From positions 30,602,681 to 30,666,680 of the forward strand of contig OX422210.1 in the NCBI GenBank assembly GCA_949130495.1: DNA of 64,000 bases, given 5' to 3'. The translations under genes were made by a program, and so were the position numbers. Shown here in pieces: positions 47,121-61,500 of this stretch. How positions within the stretch are numbered: the stretch's first letter is position 1; each line of letters opens with the position of its first letter. The notes beneath the pieces are model-generated. The model worked only from the letters and a program-made list of their open reading frames with translations, did not search any database and was not told the origin of the DNA. Source of the stretch: Sambucus nigra. Lineage: Eukaryota > Streptophyta > Magnoliopsida > Dipsacales > Adoxaceae.

Positions 47121-48550
47121 TTATCATATATTTTTATTTTTATTTTGATTTTTATGGCTCAAAAAAATGAAAAAAAACGGTAACATGGTCAATATGTTAA
47201 TAGTAGCGGTTTGACTATTGAAAATTTGGAAGAGGGGATGAAACATAGATTGAATTAAAAAAAATAGATTAACACAAAAACACCTCTAAAAATGTGGCAA
47301 AAACAAAATAACCCATTTTTTTCAATTATTTTTTATCAACACGGGTAGGCCATTCCATGCTTTCAAACACATTCAATGAACCATTATATATATAAAAAAA
47401 AAACATAAACAGTACAAAACCCCAAGCCCTTTACCAGTTTATCATAATAGAATCATGTAGAAAGAAAATTTCAATTTTAACAACCACCCTTATTTACTGT
47501 ACGATTCTCATACAACTTGTGTACCACCAATTTCCATTAGTTAGTAATTAAAATAGGTTTACCCTTTGTAATTTAAAAGTTTATCTCATCAACATCCATT
47601 TAGTATACATCAAGAAAAACCTAACATGCACAAGGAAGAAAAAGTAAAAAATAATCATAATGAAATATAAAGATGGAGTTAACAAAGACTAGTACCATAT
47701 TCTTGATTTGTTGATACGAAGCTGTTGCTTGATTATTAGAAGTTAACGTGAGAAGAAATGTGAAGAGGTACTTATAAATAGTTTCATTTAGAGGCTTTTG
47801 AGAGGAAACTGAATTAATGGGGAAGATACGAAGGGTTTCAATCTTTATTACAAAACCCATTTATGGAATGGTGTTTTATTATTATATCATCATGGAAAGT
47901 AAAACGTTAGATAGAGAAAATTGAGAAGCAACAACACCAATATCCCTTAGTATTTCTCACTTACATTTTTCTCATTTTCTGGCCGGAAGTCTTTCATTTT
48001 ATCCAATCTTTACAATGAAAAGTTCCGAATTTTATATACTAATAATACACCGATTTGTATAGCGCGTCTTCCTTACACGCATCTCATCGTGTGACTAACG
48101 ATTTTAGCTTTCTCGATGGTGGCGTTATTATGATGGCGCCCCCTTTACACCGTTGGGTAAGAAGTATTGGTCGTTTAGAGCATGGATGAACGGATTACAC
48201 ATGCCATTAAATTTAATTTATTTTTTACGTGTAATTTTGGATTGGTTGTTTAAATAATTTAATACGTAAGTATGTTAGTAATATTATAAATTAGTAAAAT
48301 GATACTTTGATAATTTAATAAATTAGTACGAAAGTAAATTTATAAAATTAGTAAACAAAGATTTTAATGATGTTTGTAAATTAGGAAGTTAGTAATTAAA
48401 TAAATTATTACGTTACTAAATTAATAAATTTAGCTAATTGGTAATTTAAAAACTTAATATATTAATAAATAAATGGTTTTTTTATTATGTTCATAAAAAA
48501 ATTATTCTAATTAAGGTAAATCCAAGATATAAAGCTTAAATGTGCAATGA
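46393..48550. other. Long-specific AT-rich block, unit 4 copy
   Basis: Copy of 489-2640, with a longer (TA)n tract at 47089-47117 and private bases near 47031 and 47233. Unassigned 79-codon minus-strand frame at 47621-47860. Confidence 0.5.
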
Positions 48551-48564
48551 AATCCATCGACATT

Positions 48565-49330
48565 TCGGCACCGCTATATGCTTGAGGCGGGGATATTTGG
48601 ATTTGGAGACGCCTTATCACTCAAGAATTCGGCACCAGCATTTTTTTCATTGATCACTTTTCTAACAATCTCCTGATCATCATTTATTTGGGCCGAGATA
48701 TTTGGATCTTGAGATGCTATATTTTTGGAAGTCAATGGATTCTACACAAAATTAAGAGCTATTTCCAAATCTCCTCCCTTGTTGATTACGTCCAGAATAT
48801 TTTCCTGGTTATTACTCCGAACAAAAAAATCAGTATTTTTTCTTTTATCAGTTCCATTCCGATTAAATAAAGCTTAATTTCATCTCAAATTTTTCTGGGC
48901 CATTTTACAACATGAAATTGGATGTCCTACACATCCACAAAAATCATGAAAGGGGCTTGTTTTTCTAGTTCTATTTTCATAGGAATATTTTTATCCTCAC
49001 CCTGAATAACCACAGTAGTTGGAACCAAGTAAGAAAAATCGATTTTAACTAAAATTCTTTCATAAACTCCATATTTTTATCAGAGAATGATTGATCAATC
49101 CTTATGGGTAAACAACACCTCTAAAAAATTCTAATAGTAACCTTGAATGACAAAATGCGTCCGGAAGATCATAAAATCTCACCCAAACATGAGATGTAAA
49201 TGAAACAAATTTGAATACCATTGCATAGGTTTAAGATAACGAACCTCAAAATTTAAAGAACCGAGCATCCACGCCTTTTGAAGTCATCCAATGAATCAAA
49301 TGAAAAATGCAAAGTGATGCGCGGTGTGAT
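48565..49330 (-). pseudogene. DUF4283 / zinc-knuckle relic, unit 4 copy
   Basis: Same relic as 2655-3420, without the 2-bp deletion seen in unit 2. Confidence 0.6.
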
Positions 49331-49394
49331 ATCGATTTAAAAAAATTCGTTAGTTTTCAAATAAATACTTATTTAATCGGTGACAAATTACAAA

Positions 49395-50230
49395 CCAAAT
49401 TAATTCAGCCCCTAAAGTTGTATAGATTATTTTACTCATGGTTTTAGTTAGAGGCTAGGGTTTGGAGAGTTTTTGTGGGTGTGCCATTATCTCCCTCTTA
49501 GGGTCTATCCATATAGAGGGTTTACCTATTTGTGGTTGTGTAAGAATTCTATTCATCATCTTCTTCATAAATCCAAGCCTCCACTTATTGTATTTCTTCA
49601 TTTCTTGCTTTGTTAATTAGTTGCATTGCTCTGTAGTGTAGAATTAATTGCTTTCTTTCAATACATGCCTTTTATTATGCTTTCTAGCTAAATTAAATTA
49701 GGTTGTGATTAATGGAACTCGCCTTGTGTTCAATGGATTTCTTTGCTATGGTGATGGGTTTTATATATTTAATTCGATTAGGTTGTCCTAGTTATTATGC
49801 CAAGGAGATTTAATGGGGTATATCATGTATGCTCCGTATTTACGACTTTGCGTGTGTAATTTCAGGAGTATTTGTTGACGCCAAAATCATGTTAGGCTTT
49901 TATGCGAATTTAGGGGGTGACACTCCTAGGTTTAATTAATCGTTGAAATTAGATTCAATCTTAGTAATTTATTATTCCCATGTAACCATTTATACGCGTT
50001 AAGTCGAGGTGAGGGATATTAGTCACAACCTACAGTTTTTATTCCTTTTGTTAATCATAGTTTAAATACACATGCCTAGATTATCTTTTCTTTTCTTTTA
50101 TTAACATTGATCTTTTACACTTTTATTTAGAGGTATTAAACCGATTAATATTCTTGCAACATTTCTCTGTGGATTCGATAATCGGACTGACCGCTATACT
50201 CCCTTAAAATAGTGTAGTCAATAGTTTAGG
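49395..50230 (+). repeat. Possible LTR/leader relic, unit 4 copy
   Basis: Copy of 3485-4320. Tentative for the same reasons. Confidence 0.3.
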
Positions 50231-50361
50231 TTTTTGCATTGAGTCGGAGAACTGAAAACAATGACAAGCGTGAGTAACTCGGACGCACGGTTTCCCCCTT
50301 AATCAACTTCATTGAGAAAATACTTGATAAATTCAATAAGTATAATATTAATCAAAGGAAA

Positions 50362-51014
50362 ACACTGTTTTATGCTAATATTCACCTTACCTCTAATTTT
50401 GGTGGAATCACATCTCAATTAGAGTACTCTCGTATAATGGTCAGTTTAATGTACATAACTTACTCTATTCGTAGTCTCAGTCATATATGACCAATTTTAG
50501 TATGCAACACTGGAAAGCCATTGTTAGAGTTGTAGGGCATTTTAAGCATACTAATTTTTTTGGAATTGAATATTAAAGATATATCGAAGTACTTGAAAAT
50601 CATGGTGATGCTAACTGGAAATATAAATCTAAAAACTCAAAATGCACAAGTGGTCACACCCTTTCCGTTGGAGGTGAAACCATTTCTTGGATATCCTCAA
50701 ATTAAATATATAATTCTAGATCCATATTTGGAATCTGAATTCATTGTTTTTTATAAAACTGGGAAATAAATAAAATGGTGTCGTAATTTTACAAACGACA
50801 TTCCAAATTGGGTAAAACTTGTTCCCTCCTTATGTATACACTTCGATAGCCAATGAGCGATTGGAAAGGAACAAAATACCATGTATAATGGGAAGTCCAA
50901 GCATATTCACTGGACGCCGTAAGACAATTGAAATTATTTCTATTGACCATGTCATATCCTTAAAAAACGTTTAATCTGAGAATGTAGAAAGGTCCACAAG
51001 GGAAATGGGCTTAA
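50362..51014 (+). pseudogene. Older copia relic (RT end, RNase H), unit 4 copy
   Basis: Uninterrupted version of the relic, as in unit 1. It crosses the point (50454) at which Short units begin. Confidence 0.75.
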
Positions 51015-51206
51015 ATAATTTAATTAACTAACAATCGACATGTTGGAAAGCTGTAGAGATCCTAAGATCCAGGTTAAAATGGACGACTTATATATACATG
51101 TGACATAGTAAGAACTAAGGAGATGTCTTAATCCTTACCATTTTTAATATGAGACAGTGCACATATTCCATGAGAATCGTTATAATTTTTTAATTATTAT
51201 ATATCT

Positions 51207-52906
51207 TGATATGAAGTGGAATTGGAACGATAATGTTAACAACATTTAGTCAAGCATAAAGAATGATATCGAGAAAGTAGGTAAGCAAGTTTCAGGTGAG
51301 ACTAAAGCAAAAATATTCATTAAAAAAGAGACTTGGTGGTGGAATGAGGAAGCGCAAAAGATAATAAAAAAGAAACGAGTAAGCTTTAAAGAGTGGCAAA
51401 AGAGTAAAAATCAAGAAGATTTAAAAAAACATAAGAAGTTAAAAAGTGAAGTAAAAAATATTATTAAAAATGCGCAACAGAACGCACTACAGAGTCTTTA
51501 TAATAAATTAGGTATCAAAGAAGGTGAAAAGGAAATATGTAGATTGACAAATAAAGATAGAATGACAAGGGATATGGGTCCAGTTAAGCGTATTAAAGAC
51601 AGAAATCAAAATATATAAATTAAATAAATAAATAAATTCTAGATAGATGGGAAGAGTATTTTCAAGGACTATCTAATGAAGAGTATCTGAAAAAAGATGT
51701 CGAGAATATTGAACCGAATATAAGAATGGTATACCCGATTACTGAAAAAAAAAAGTAGATATATTAGTAAGGAAAATAGGAAAGAATAAAGCGGTTGGTC
51801 GAGAAAAAATACCCACGGAGGTGTGGAGAACCCTTGGAAGTTTAGGGATAAAATGGTTAACATGCTTATTTAATAAAACTTTAAGAGAACAAAACATGTC
51901 AAATGAGTGGAGGAAAAACGCCATAACACTTTTGCATAAAAATAAATGGGATATACAAAACCGCAGTAATTATAGAGTATTCAAACTGTTGAATGACACT
52001 ATTAAATTGTGGGAAAAAGTTATAGAACAAAGATTAATCAATGAGTCAACTATTTCAGATAATTAATTTTGATTTATGCCAGTGCGATCTACCACAAAAG
52101 ATATTTGCTGATTACAATAGTTAATGGAGAAATGTAGAAGTAAGAATAAAAATTTATATATGGTCTTTATAGATTTAGAAAAGGCTTATGATAGAGTAAC
52201 TAGGGATGTAACTTGGTGGGATTTAAGGAGGAAAATAATACCTATGAGTTATATTAAAGTAATTTAAGATATGTATAATAACACAAAAACTAGAGTAAGG
52301 ATTGTATGTGGAGAAAATAATGACTTTATGATTAAAGTGAATTTACATCAAGGATCGGCCTTAAGTCACTATTTAATTGTCGTAGTTTTAGATGAGATTA
52401 CTAAGGACATGCAAGAAGATGTCATGTTGTTTGCAGATGATAGAGTTTTAGTAGACACTTAATGAGGGCTTAGCAATGAGAGTAGGTACTTGGGGAAAAG
52501 CCGTAGATTCTAAGGGACTAAAAATCACTAGAATTAAAATAGAATTTATGGAATGTAAATTTAATAATGAGGCGTCGGGTAACATAATGTTAAAGATAGA
52601 AGAAAAAGTGATAAATCAAACTTTATATATCTATGTCCAATGTTACCAAGTAGACTTAGGTGGTGTGAACATGTGTTGTGTAGACCAATAGATGCCCATA
52701 TAACAAGAGGACGATTCTTAAAAATATAGGGTAAAAGAGAAAGAGGTCGCCTTAAGCTACCGTGGGAGGAAATTATTTGGAGAGATATTAAGGAATTAAA
52801 CTTGAATGCTAATGTTGCACAAAATAGATTAGAATGAAAAAGGAGAATCCATGTGGCCGACCCCATATCGATGGGATTAAGGCAATGATGATGATGATGA
52901 TGATGA
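51207..52906 (+). pseudogene. RTE LINE relic, unit 4 copy
   Basis: Same relic as 5297-6993, with (ATG)7 rather than (ATG)6 at the tail, T at 51688, and a private Thr to Ile near 52301. FADD at 52430-52441. Confidence 0.85.
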
Positions 52907-52911
52907 TATGA

Positions 52912-54544
52912 TCAATTGTGTTATTGCGCTATACTCTTCATAGAAATAAGGCCACTTTTGTGAGAATTTTGAATGCTTAATTCTCTATAACACTCACAAA
53001 AATAGGTTTTCATGGCCAAAATGAACACGATAAGAACCAATTATGCTTGAGGGGGAACTATGTGACTTATATTGTCTTGGTTTACAAGAACTAGGGGAAG
53101 TTCAAAGTTTCTGACTACTTATTCAGATGTAGTTAGTCTTCACTTTTCATTCTTCTGGGGGGCGGGGGGTGGGGTTGTTGAAAATGGTTTATTAATGAAC
53201 ATGCCATGGAGACACATTCAAAATTTAGTAGGACCACCTAAAAATATGTTCTCTAATTCGAGGAGAACAATTTGGTATATTCACATGTCATAAACCAGTA
53301 AGTATTGAATGAGAAAATTGTCTATAAAGATACCCACTTGAGTTAATAAAAAAAGAAAACTTTGTTTAATAACACCTTATCTCACATAGAAAAAATAATG
53401 AAATGTGAAGAGTTAATATACTCCTTGATGGGAACTCCTTGGTTGGACCAAAGGACCCCTACTTTTATGGAGTGGAGATAACTTAGGTTTGCGTGCATGC
53501 CGCTGCCTATCGCGTGGACCAACTCCACTAGGGCAGGCTTGAGCCTAGCCTTGGACTTCAATGGATTATTTGATTTATTGGCAAAATTTCGTTTGTTTAT
53601 AATTTCTGGTTCGGATTAATCCCAACCCATAATAGAAATGTGTCTGGGCATTTATTAAATCGTCTTGGCCCATTTGCAAAATGGGTCCAATTTTATTTTA
53701 TTGGGCTTTTGAAATTTGTTGAAAATTATAGGTCATAAGGACAAAAGCCATGGCAAATCGTGATTTTCTTTTTTGACGACCTGTTCGTTGAAAAACCACA
53801 CTAAACAGATAATGTGATTGTTTAAATGGTCACGAATAAGTCTGTAAAATTCCTTAGGCCTACCATAAATTCTCACCTAATTTTTCTGGCTTTTTCTATT
53901 TCTACGATGACTACAATTGTTTTTTTCGTAGGGACAAGAAATCTATTCTATTTTATGAGACAATAGCTCACAACATTGGGCACCATGAAGGGAGCAAAAT
54001 GTTTTAAGAACACAACATGAATTCATAGGGTTGGGAGTATTTGTCTATACTCAATTTAAACATTGTATAAAATAATTTGTAGATTTTTTATTATTGTTCA
54101 TACATTTTATTTTTATATCCAGAATAACAAATGTTTTTTAAGGATAAAAACTTGTTCAACCATACAGAAATTGACACTACGCAGTAAAGCCTACTTTTTA
54201 ATGTGAAGTCGAAAACAGAATACGTGATTCAAAATTATAGACGGGACACGTAACATTTTTTAAGAATTTGGCTCTTGATGAGTCTCTACCATTTCAACAT
54301 TGATTGACTCTTGCAAATGAGGATAGTGTAAGAGGTTAAGTTGCATTCTCTTTCTAAAAAGGTAATTCCAAATTAAAGGTCCTTTTGTACAAAAACCTAC
54401 TGCATATCTATCTTCAAGTCTACAATGAACAAGGTTTGGCATATATAACATAAAGACCACGGACACACCATAGGTTGAAAGCGACTGCAATGAAAAATAA
54501 ATGGTTATTTGCATTTTGGATGGCATTTGTTCTTGTTTTTTGTC

Positions 54545-54546
<2 letters not shown>
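52912..54546. other. Unassigned spacer, unit 4 copy
   Basis: Copy of 6999-8633, G-rich run at 53157-53174, private G near 54033. No gene recognised. Confidence 0.5.

Positions 54547-54603
<57 letters not shown>
54547..54603. repeat. (AT)n microsatellite, 57 bp
   Basis: Intermediate allele of the tract seen at 8634, 25241 and 37886. Confidence 0.95.
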
Positions 54604-54606
<3 letters not shown>

Positions 54607-54609
54607 AGA

Positions 54610-54984
54610 GGGGCTCCCTCACATACCTCATTAACATACATACAGACATACCATTTTTTTAAAATAGTAAAAAAAATAATTGAGTTGATATGTTTTATAT
54701 GGGTTCATGATATTTCACTATGCCCATGTAAAAATATTCAGCTCAAAATAATGTATTTTGTTCTTTTTAAAAAATAGGTAAAAAAACTGACAATTTTAGA
54801 CGGTAAAAATTGTTAGGTTTTTTTACCTATTTTTTTAAAATAACAAAATACATTATTTCCAATTGATTATTTTTATTGGGGCATACTGAAATGTCATGAA
54901 CCCGTATAAAAATTATTATCTCAAATTTATATTTTTTACTATTTTAAAAATGTGTATGTTCATAGGAGGTATGTTTGGAGATCC
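54610..54984. mobile_element. 375-bp foldback, unit 4 copy
   Basis: Same length, arms and loop as the other three copies. Confidence 0.7.
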
Positions 54985-57510
54985 TAACTATATCCTGGCG
55001 GTGAGCTGAGAATAGAGAGAGAGTGTACCTATAATTTAGGCGATAATTTCTAGGCGCACCGTTAGGTGACACATGTCCGGTGCCCATTCTTAAAATGCGG
55101 ACTAGTCCGCACAGGAGCATTATTTTAGATATATATCTATATAATAAGTTACAAAACTTATGTATGTCATAAGATCAAAAGATGATGTCATCTATTTGAG
55201 TTTTTTTTGCAATACCTCTATTACTCCTCAAATCATTGGTTTCCCCTTTTTTGACACACTCTAATTTATTTCCCCCTCTCTTCAAAATTCAAAATTGAGG
55301 GTAAATTAGTAAACTTAGCTAAAGTAGACTCTCTCTCATACTCTCCAACCACACAAAAGACACCCAACACACAATAATCTCTCACACTCTGTCGAGGGTT
55401 GTAATAATCTCACTTCCGATCCAGCCACTTCCATTCTTTCAGATCGGGTATAACATTACATATCCCTCTTTTTTTTTAGACCTAGACCTACTAACATATA
55501 TGAAATCTCCTTTTTGTTCAAATCGTATTTTTTTTTGTAGATCTAATTTTTATCTATTCGATCTGTTCAAGGAGTATTTTTTTGCAGAATCATGAGCGTC
55601 CCGATGGTGATCTACTCACACACCCCAGCCCGCCCATTTAAAACTATGGTTTGGGTTTTAAACTCTCTTTCTAAGTGTATGTAGATTTGGGGGTTTGCAT
55701 CATTGTTATTTTATGGCAAATAATTTTGGATTATTTTATTTTTTTAGCTGTGGGTTTTCTTGGTTGATGATACTGGAGGCAAATCATTAACCTTTCATCA
55801 CTTGAGCCCACGAAAAAGCTGTTGGTTTAAACATTGTTAGTGTGAACAAAAAGAATCTTAAAATATGGGTTCATCTATAATTTTCATACAGACTTATGCG
55901 TGTAGTTCAACATCATTTATTCTCTTTTTGAAAGAAAAATTATGGGAAAGTTTTAAATTAAAAATGATATATTTCTGGAATTTTTTATGAAGTAATACTG
56001 AAAAGAATCATTTTTAGCTTTTCTCTCAATCTCAAACTTTGTCCCACTCTGTTTTTTGTAATTTTAATTAGCTTTTTGTGGAGTTCCAACTGTAAAATTT
56101 TCAATTTGGGTTGTTATTTCCATTTGTTTGTTTAACTTTGCTAACGTTTTTTATCTGTTTTACAGGAACACACTATATTGAGGTTTGTTTGGAGCATTTT
56201 TTTATAGGTACACATTATTTGTTTGCTAAAATGCCTGATAGAATGTTTTTTTTCCACATGTTTAGCTTCTTTTTTTTAGATTAGATTAGATTATATTAGA
56301 TATTTATAGATAAAGATGGACTTCCAGTCTTCCTCTTATGAGTAAAAGAAGAATATTTTATGAGAATATTTTTTACCCACTAACAAGTTGAAGTTCCTCT
56401 GAATTTGATCAATTTCTTGGGTACAATTTCGATAATCATGGTTTTGCTAGAGAGATGTTTGGATCCTCTTCATCAGAATTGAACTCAACATTTTCATCTC
56501 TGAACCATCCTAACTAATCGTCCTCAGTACACGTGTCGACGTTCTTCGCTCTCTTTTGAAATCTATAGGGTAAAATTGCTAGTGGTTAACACGCAAGCAT
56601 AATCTAGCTAGTACAGGAAGTAAAAATATATATAAAAATCAAAACTGATTAAATTGAAACACAATTAATGTTTAGTCCTTAAGAGCTAATTATATTTCGC
56701 ATTTAGTTCACCTTATTTTAAATTTTGCAAAAATGCCCTGGCTTATTTCTTTGATAATTTCTTCTTAAAGTCTAGTATAAGGGGAAAAAAATTGAGAGTG
56801 TTTTATGTGGTAAGAGATTTTTTGTAACAAAGTAATTTTTTTAGATTAAAGGTTAATTGAAAATTTGTTGAGGGACTTTTCTTCGAATAAAGAGAAGTAA
56901 CAATTTGAACGAAAATATAAGTTTTAACATAATTAATATATTAAGGTCTGCTCCCATTTTTTAACTCCTTTTTTCTTTATTGATTAGACTAGTCAAGTCT
57001 GCAGCAAACAACATCCCTTATAAAATATCTTTATTCTAAATAAGGCTTCTCTTTTGGAAAAAAAAAACTCTCTAGAAATTGAAAAATAAGCAAAAACCAT
57101 TGTGAACCACAATAATAAAACCTTCTATTTTTTATATGGAAGATACCAATACATAAAAACAGTGCGGTAAAATGCTACGCTAGGGTTAAAAATTGTAATT
57201 ATATTGATAACGTGCAAATAAGAATCAGGAGATGGGCATAACTTTTATGTCGTTGTGCGTGATGAGGTATTTTGCTAAACATTATTGAAGGAAACAATTC
57301 CAAAATAGAAATACATATATACAGAGAAACTATACTTTACATAGAAGGTTAATATAAAATATGTTTCTTTCTCCATGATAATAAAGTCGGTGGTGACAAT
57401 AAGATTAGGAAAGGTGATATTCTTACGCAAATAATAATTCTCAAAAAGATTATGGACAATAAAAAAGGAAAATAGGTTGTAATAAACCCCAAAATTTTAA
57501 TCTTAATAAC
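54985..57510. other. Non-coding block with gene-like signals, unit 4 copy
   Basis: Copy of 9046-11571 with A at 55814 (shared with unit 1), private bases near 55225 and 56980, and the palindrome at 55096-55111. Confidence 0.4.
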
Positions 57511-57652
57511 ATCAGATCTTCCACTCGTTCAAGACTATGAAAATTTTCGTAATTGTTTTTACCTTTTCGTTAGTGCTTGTAAGAGCCGTAGGGGAGCTTT
57601 TTCTCCTTATTTCTAATAAAATTGTTTTTTTTTAAAAGATCAGATCTTCCAC
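57511..57652 (+). mobile_element. L1 3' end with 14-bp duplications, unit 4 copy
   Basis: Same insert and perfect direct repeats. Nothing recognisable to 58034. Confidence 0.7.
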
Positions 57653-58034
57653 CAATAGTATTTCTAAAAAATAATATGAATATCATTTACTATTAACATC
57701 AAATTCCTAAAAGAATGATAGAGCGATAAGAGAGGATTCAAGGTTTGGATATATTGTCCATTCTATATATAACAGTTATTAATATCTAATTCTATGTGGA
57801 GAGATTACCTAAAGTGTTGTACTATCTTTTAAATTGCGTGCAAACTACCATTAAGACATACAATACTACTTATAAACACATGACCAAATAAAAATGTAAA
57901 AACACCCGAATGGATTTAAAGTCAAGTGAAACTTCTAGAGTGTAAAAAGGGATAGAGGGATAATGATTTTTGAACATGAATTATAAATATTGACACCTTG
58001 AATTGTACTATCAAAAATGCGCTTTGAAAATTGA

Positions 58035-58237
58035 TGTATTCCGTTCTAAATTAAAGGTTCACTATTCGTTTTTAGATTGTTTCAAATTAAGGGTTCATTT
58101 TCCTTTTTTTGGACATAATGAACCATTCAAGTTCCACAATTGTGAACAATAGTTAACCACCGCCGTTGATTGAGTGTTTCCTTAATCTGTACAAAATAAA
58201 TATATGAACTCTTAATTTGGAACGGACAAAATATTAG
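58035..58237. mobile_element. Stowaway-like MITE, unit 4 copy
   Basis: Same inverted ends as 12096-12298. Confidence 0.5.
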
Positions 58238-58286
58238 TTATATATATATATATATATATCAAATGTTGTCTTGTAAGTAATAAGCA

Positions 58287-58306
58287 TTAGGGTTTAGGGT
58301 TTAGGG
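58287..58306 (+). repeat. TTTAGGG telomere-type motif, unit 4 copy
   Basis: Unchanged motif next to the copia 3' LTR. Confidence 0.75.
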
Positions 58307-58317
58307 TAAATGGGGAG

Positions 58318-58530
58318 AAATAGAAAAAGAAAACTAAAGAGATTTTTTATTCTTGGTTTTATTTTCTTCTCTTTCTTTATACAAGCTAAATGATATATTT
58401 ATAAGGACTCTACCAAGATATTAGTTACACGGATAAGTAACAGATTCAAATTCAAATGGCAGCTACAAATGTCGAGAGAAATAAGGCACACAGGTGTTGT
58501 TATGATATGCTGTTAGGATAGGTGTTAATA
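58318..58530 (-). repeat. Copia 3' LTR, C4
   Basis: Full 213-bp LTR, polypurine tract from 58531. Confidence 0.85.
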
Positions 58531-58537
58531 GGCCCCC

Positions 58538-61500
58538 TCAAGTTGAAGGTGGTTTGGAAAAAACCTTCAACTTGTCTCGCAAAAACTGAAAGTGATGAGA
58601 TGACAGTCCCTTGGTCATAAGGTCAGCAACCTGCAAATCAGTGGGAATAAACTTTACTTGAATATCACATCGAGCAAATTTGTCCCGAACAAAATGGAAA
58701 TCAATCTCAACATGTTTTGAACGGGCATGAAAGATTGGGTTTGGATAGAGATACATAGCACCGATACCGAGCTAAAAAAATAATGACTCAAGCCACGTGA
58801 TTTCAGCAGCTGCATCGACAAGAGCTTTGTACTAGGACTCCGTGGAGGAACGAGCAACGGTGCGTTGCTTACGAGATGCCCACGAGGTAAGATTGGAGCC
58901 GAGATAGATTGCATAACCGTCGGTGGATTTGCGATCGTCTACACAACCCGCCCAATCAGAGTCGGAATAAGCTTGTAATTCACAACTGGGTGATTTTGAG
59001 ATGAGAAGACCATGTGAGATAGTGTGCTTTAGATCGCGGAGAATTCATTTTACAACTATCCAATGGGCTTCGGTGGGACTATGCATAAACTGGCACACTT
59101 TGTTTACCGAATAAGCTAAGTTCAGACGAGTTAAGGTATTGTAAGGCCCCAACAACTTGGTGAAACGTGGTTGGATCTGGGAATGGAGAACAACCACACA
59201 TTAATAATTTATCCAAAGGGGAAATTAGTGTTTGGACAGGCTTGGAAGTGTTCATGCCTGTTTTCTTAAGAAGATCCGTGATATACTGACTTTGGGAGAG
59301 CACGAGTCCAGAGGGATGAGGAATGACAGTAATACCCCAAAAATAATGAAGTTGGCCGAGATCCTTGATTGAGAATTCACTTCCCATGGTCTGAATTAGA
59401 GATTGAATATGAGTAGCATTATTTCCAGTGATTAGGATGTCGTCAACATAAATCAGGACATATATTTTTATATCATGATTGTTGTAGATGAAAAGAGAGG
59501 AATCTGTCCTTGAAGCAACAAAGTCATGCTTGAGTAGAAATTGAGATAAATGATAAAACCATGCACGCGGCGCTTGTTTTAGACCATAGAGAGAGCGGTG
59601 AAGCTTACAAACATGTTGAGGTCGAGAGGGATTTCAAAACCCGAGGGTTGAATCATATAGACCTCTTCATTAAGAACACCATGAAGGAACGCATTGTTGA
59701 CATCAAGTTGTCGAATGGACTAATTGTGAGACACGACAATTGCAAGGACGGCACGAATGGTCGTATGTTTGACGACAAGGCTGAATGTTTCTACATAATC
59801 AAGGCCTTGTTGTTGGTGAAATCCTTTTGCGACCAAACGTGCTTTGTAGCGCTCCAATCTACCGTTTGCTTTTCGCTTAATTCGGTACACCCATTTACAT
59901 CCCACAATGTTCATATGCGGTGTCCGAGGGACAAGAGACCATGTTTTATTGCATAAAAGTACATTGATTTCATCAACCATGGCGCGGCGCCATTCAGGAT
60001 ATTTATTTGCAGTGGAAAAACAGGTTCGTTCATCATTTGTGATAGCAGTGCATAGTGACACATTTGCGCTTGGTTTTGTCATGTGTCGGAGAGTCATGGC
60101 ATGCGTTGGGGGCTGTTGAGCAGGTATTGGGAAAAGAAGATCAACCACAAGGGAAATACCATTCGGATTGTAGAGAGAAGTTGTGTGAGAGGGGTGCAGT
60201 AATGAATTATGGGATATGGGTGGTGAGGTACAAACATGCAATATGGGCGGTGTTACGAGAGGTGAGGTTGATGGAGACACAAAAGGATCACGTGAGGATG
60301 ATAACGCTAGAGTGGCAGTAAGTTGAGGACTCACGGGTAGTGGTGGTATAGTGGGTGAAATGGGATTTTGTGGTTGCTTAGATGAATGAGGAGATATAGG
60401 AAGGGAGGTTGGAAGTTGGACAGTGGATGGAACAGTTGGTGGTGAAACACTGCTTGAAATGGTATTTTGTGGTTGCTTGGATGAATTACTAGTAGGACCT
60501 AGTTTGGGCAGGTACACAGTGGATGGGACGAATGTCCAAGGTTGGGTAGGATTTGAGGTGGGTGGAGGACCCAAAATGGAAGGTCCTGAAAATGGGTATG
60601 TGTGTTCATCAAACCTTACATGGCGGGCAATATATATCCTGTTTTTGGTAGTATCGAGACAACGATACCCGAGATGAGATGGACTGCACCCCAAAAATAC
60701 ACACAGAGTAGAACGAAATGACATCTTGTGCGCATTGTAGGGTCGAAGGTAAGGAAAACACAAGCACCCAAAAACCTTTAAAACATATAATTTGGGGACA
60801 TGCCAAAAATACATTGAAATGGTGAAATTCCGCGAGACACTGGAGAGGGCATCCGATTTAGTAAGTATACGGGGGTTTCAAATGCAAAGTGCCATTTTTT
60901 TGCGGAACGCAGGCTTGCGCAAGAAGGGTAAGTCCCGTTTCAACAATATGTCTATGTCGGCGTTCAACCGAGCCATTTTGTTCATGTGTGCGGACAAGAT
61001 AAGCGATGAGTAATGCCCTTCGAATCGAAAAATTTATTTAATGAGCGATACTCACCACCCCAATCGGTTTAAACAACTTTAATTTTGTTATTAAATTGAA
61101 GTTCAACATGAGTTTGGAATTTATTAAAAATTGAGTGCATCTGATTTTTGCACCATGGGATAAAACCAAATAAACTTGGAATAATCATCAACAAAAATAA
61201 TAAAATAACGATGGTCGTCACTTGACGTTATTGGGGAAGGACCCCATACATCAGTAAAAATAAGAGATAAAAGAGACGAACCATGGGGACGGGTAAGTGG
61301 GAGAGACAATCTAGAAGACTTGCCAAGTTGACAAGCCGTACATATATTATTGAAACACAAAGAGAGACATAGAAAGTTGTTTTTATTGATAATCGGACGT
61401 AATACGCGATGCCAGCATTCCGATGAAGCGGACGTAGAGTGAATGGGTGTCGATGCTTGCAAGGAGTACAATCCATCTTTACTCGGCCCGGAAAGGAGAG

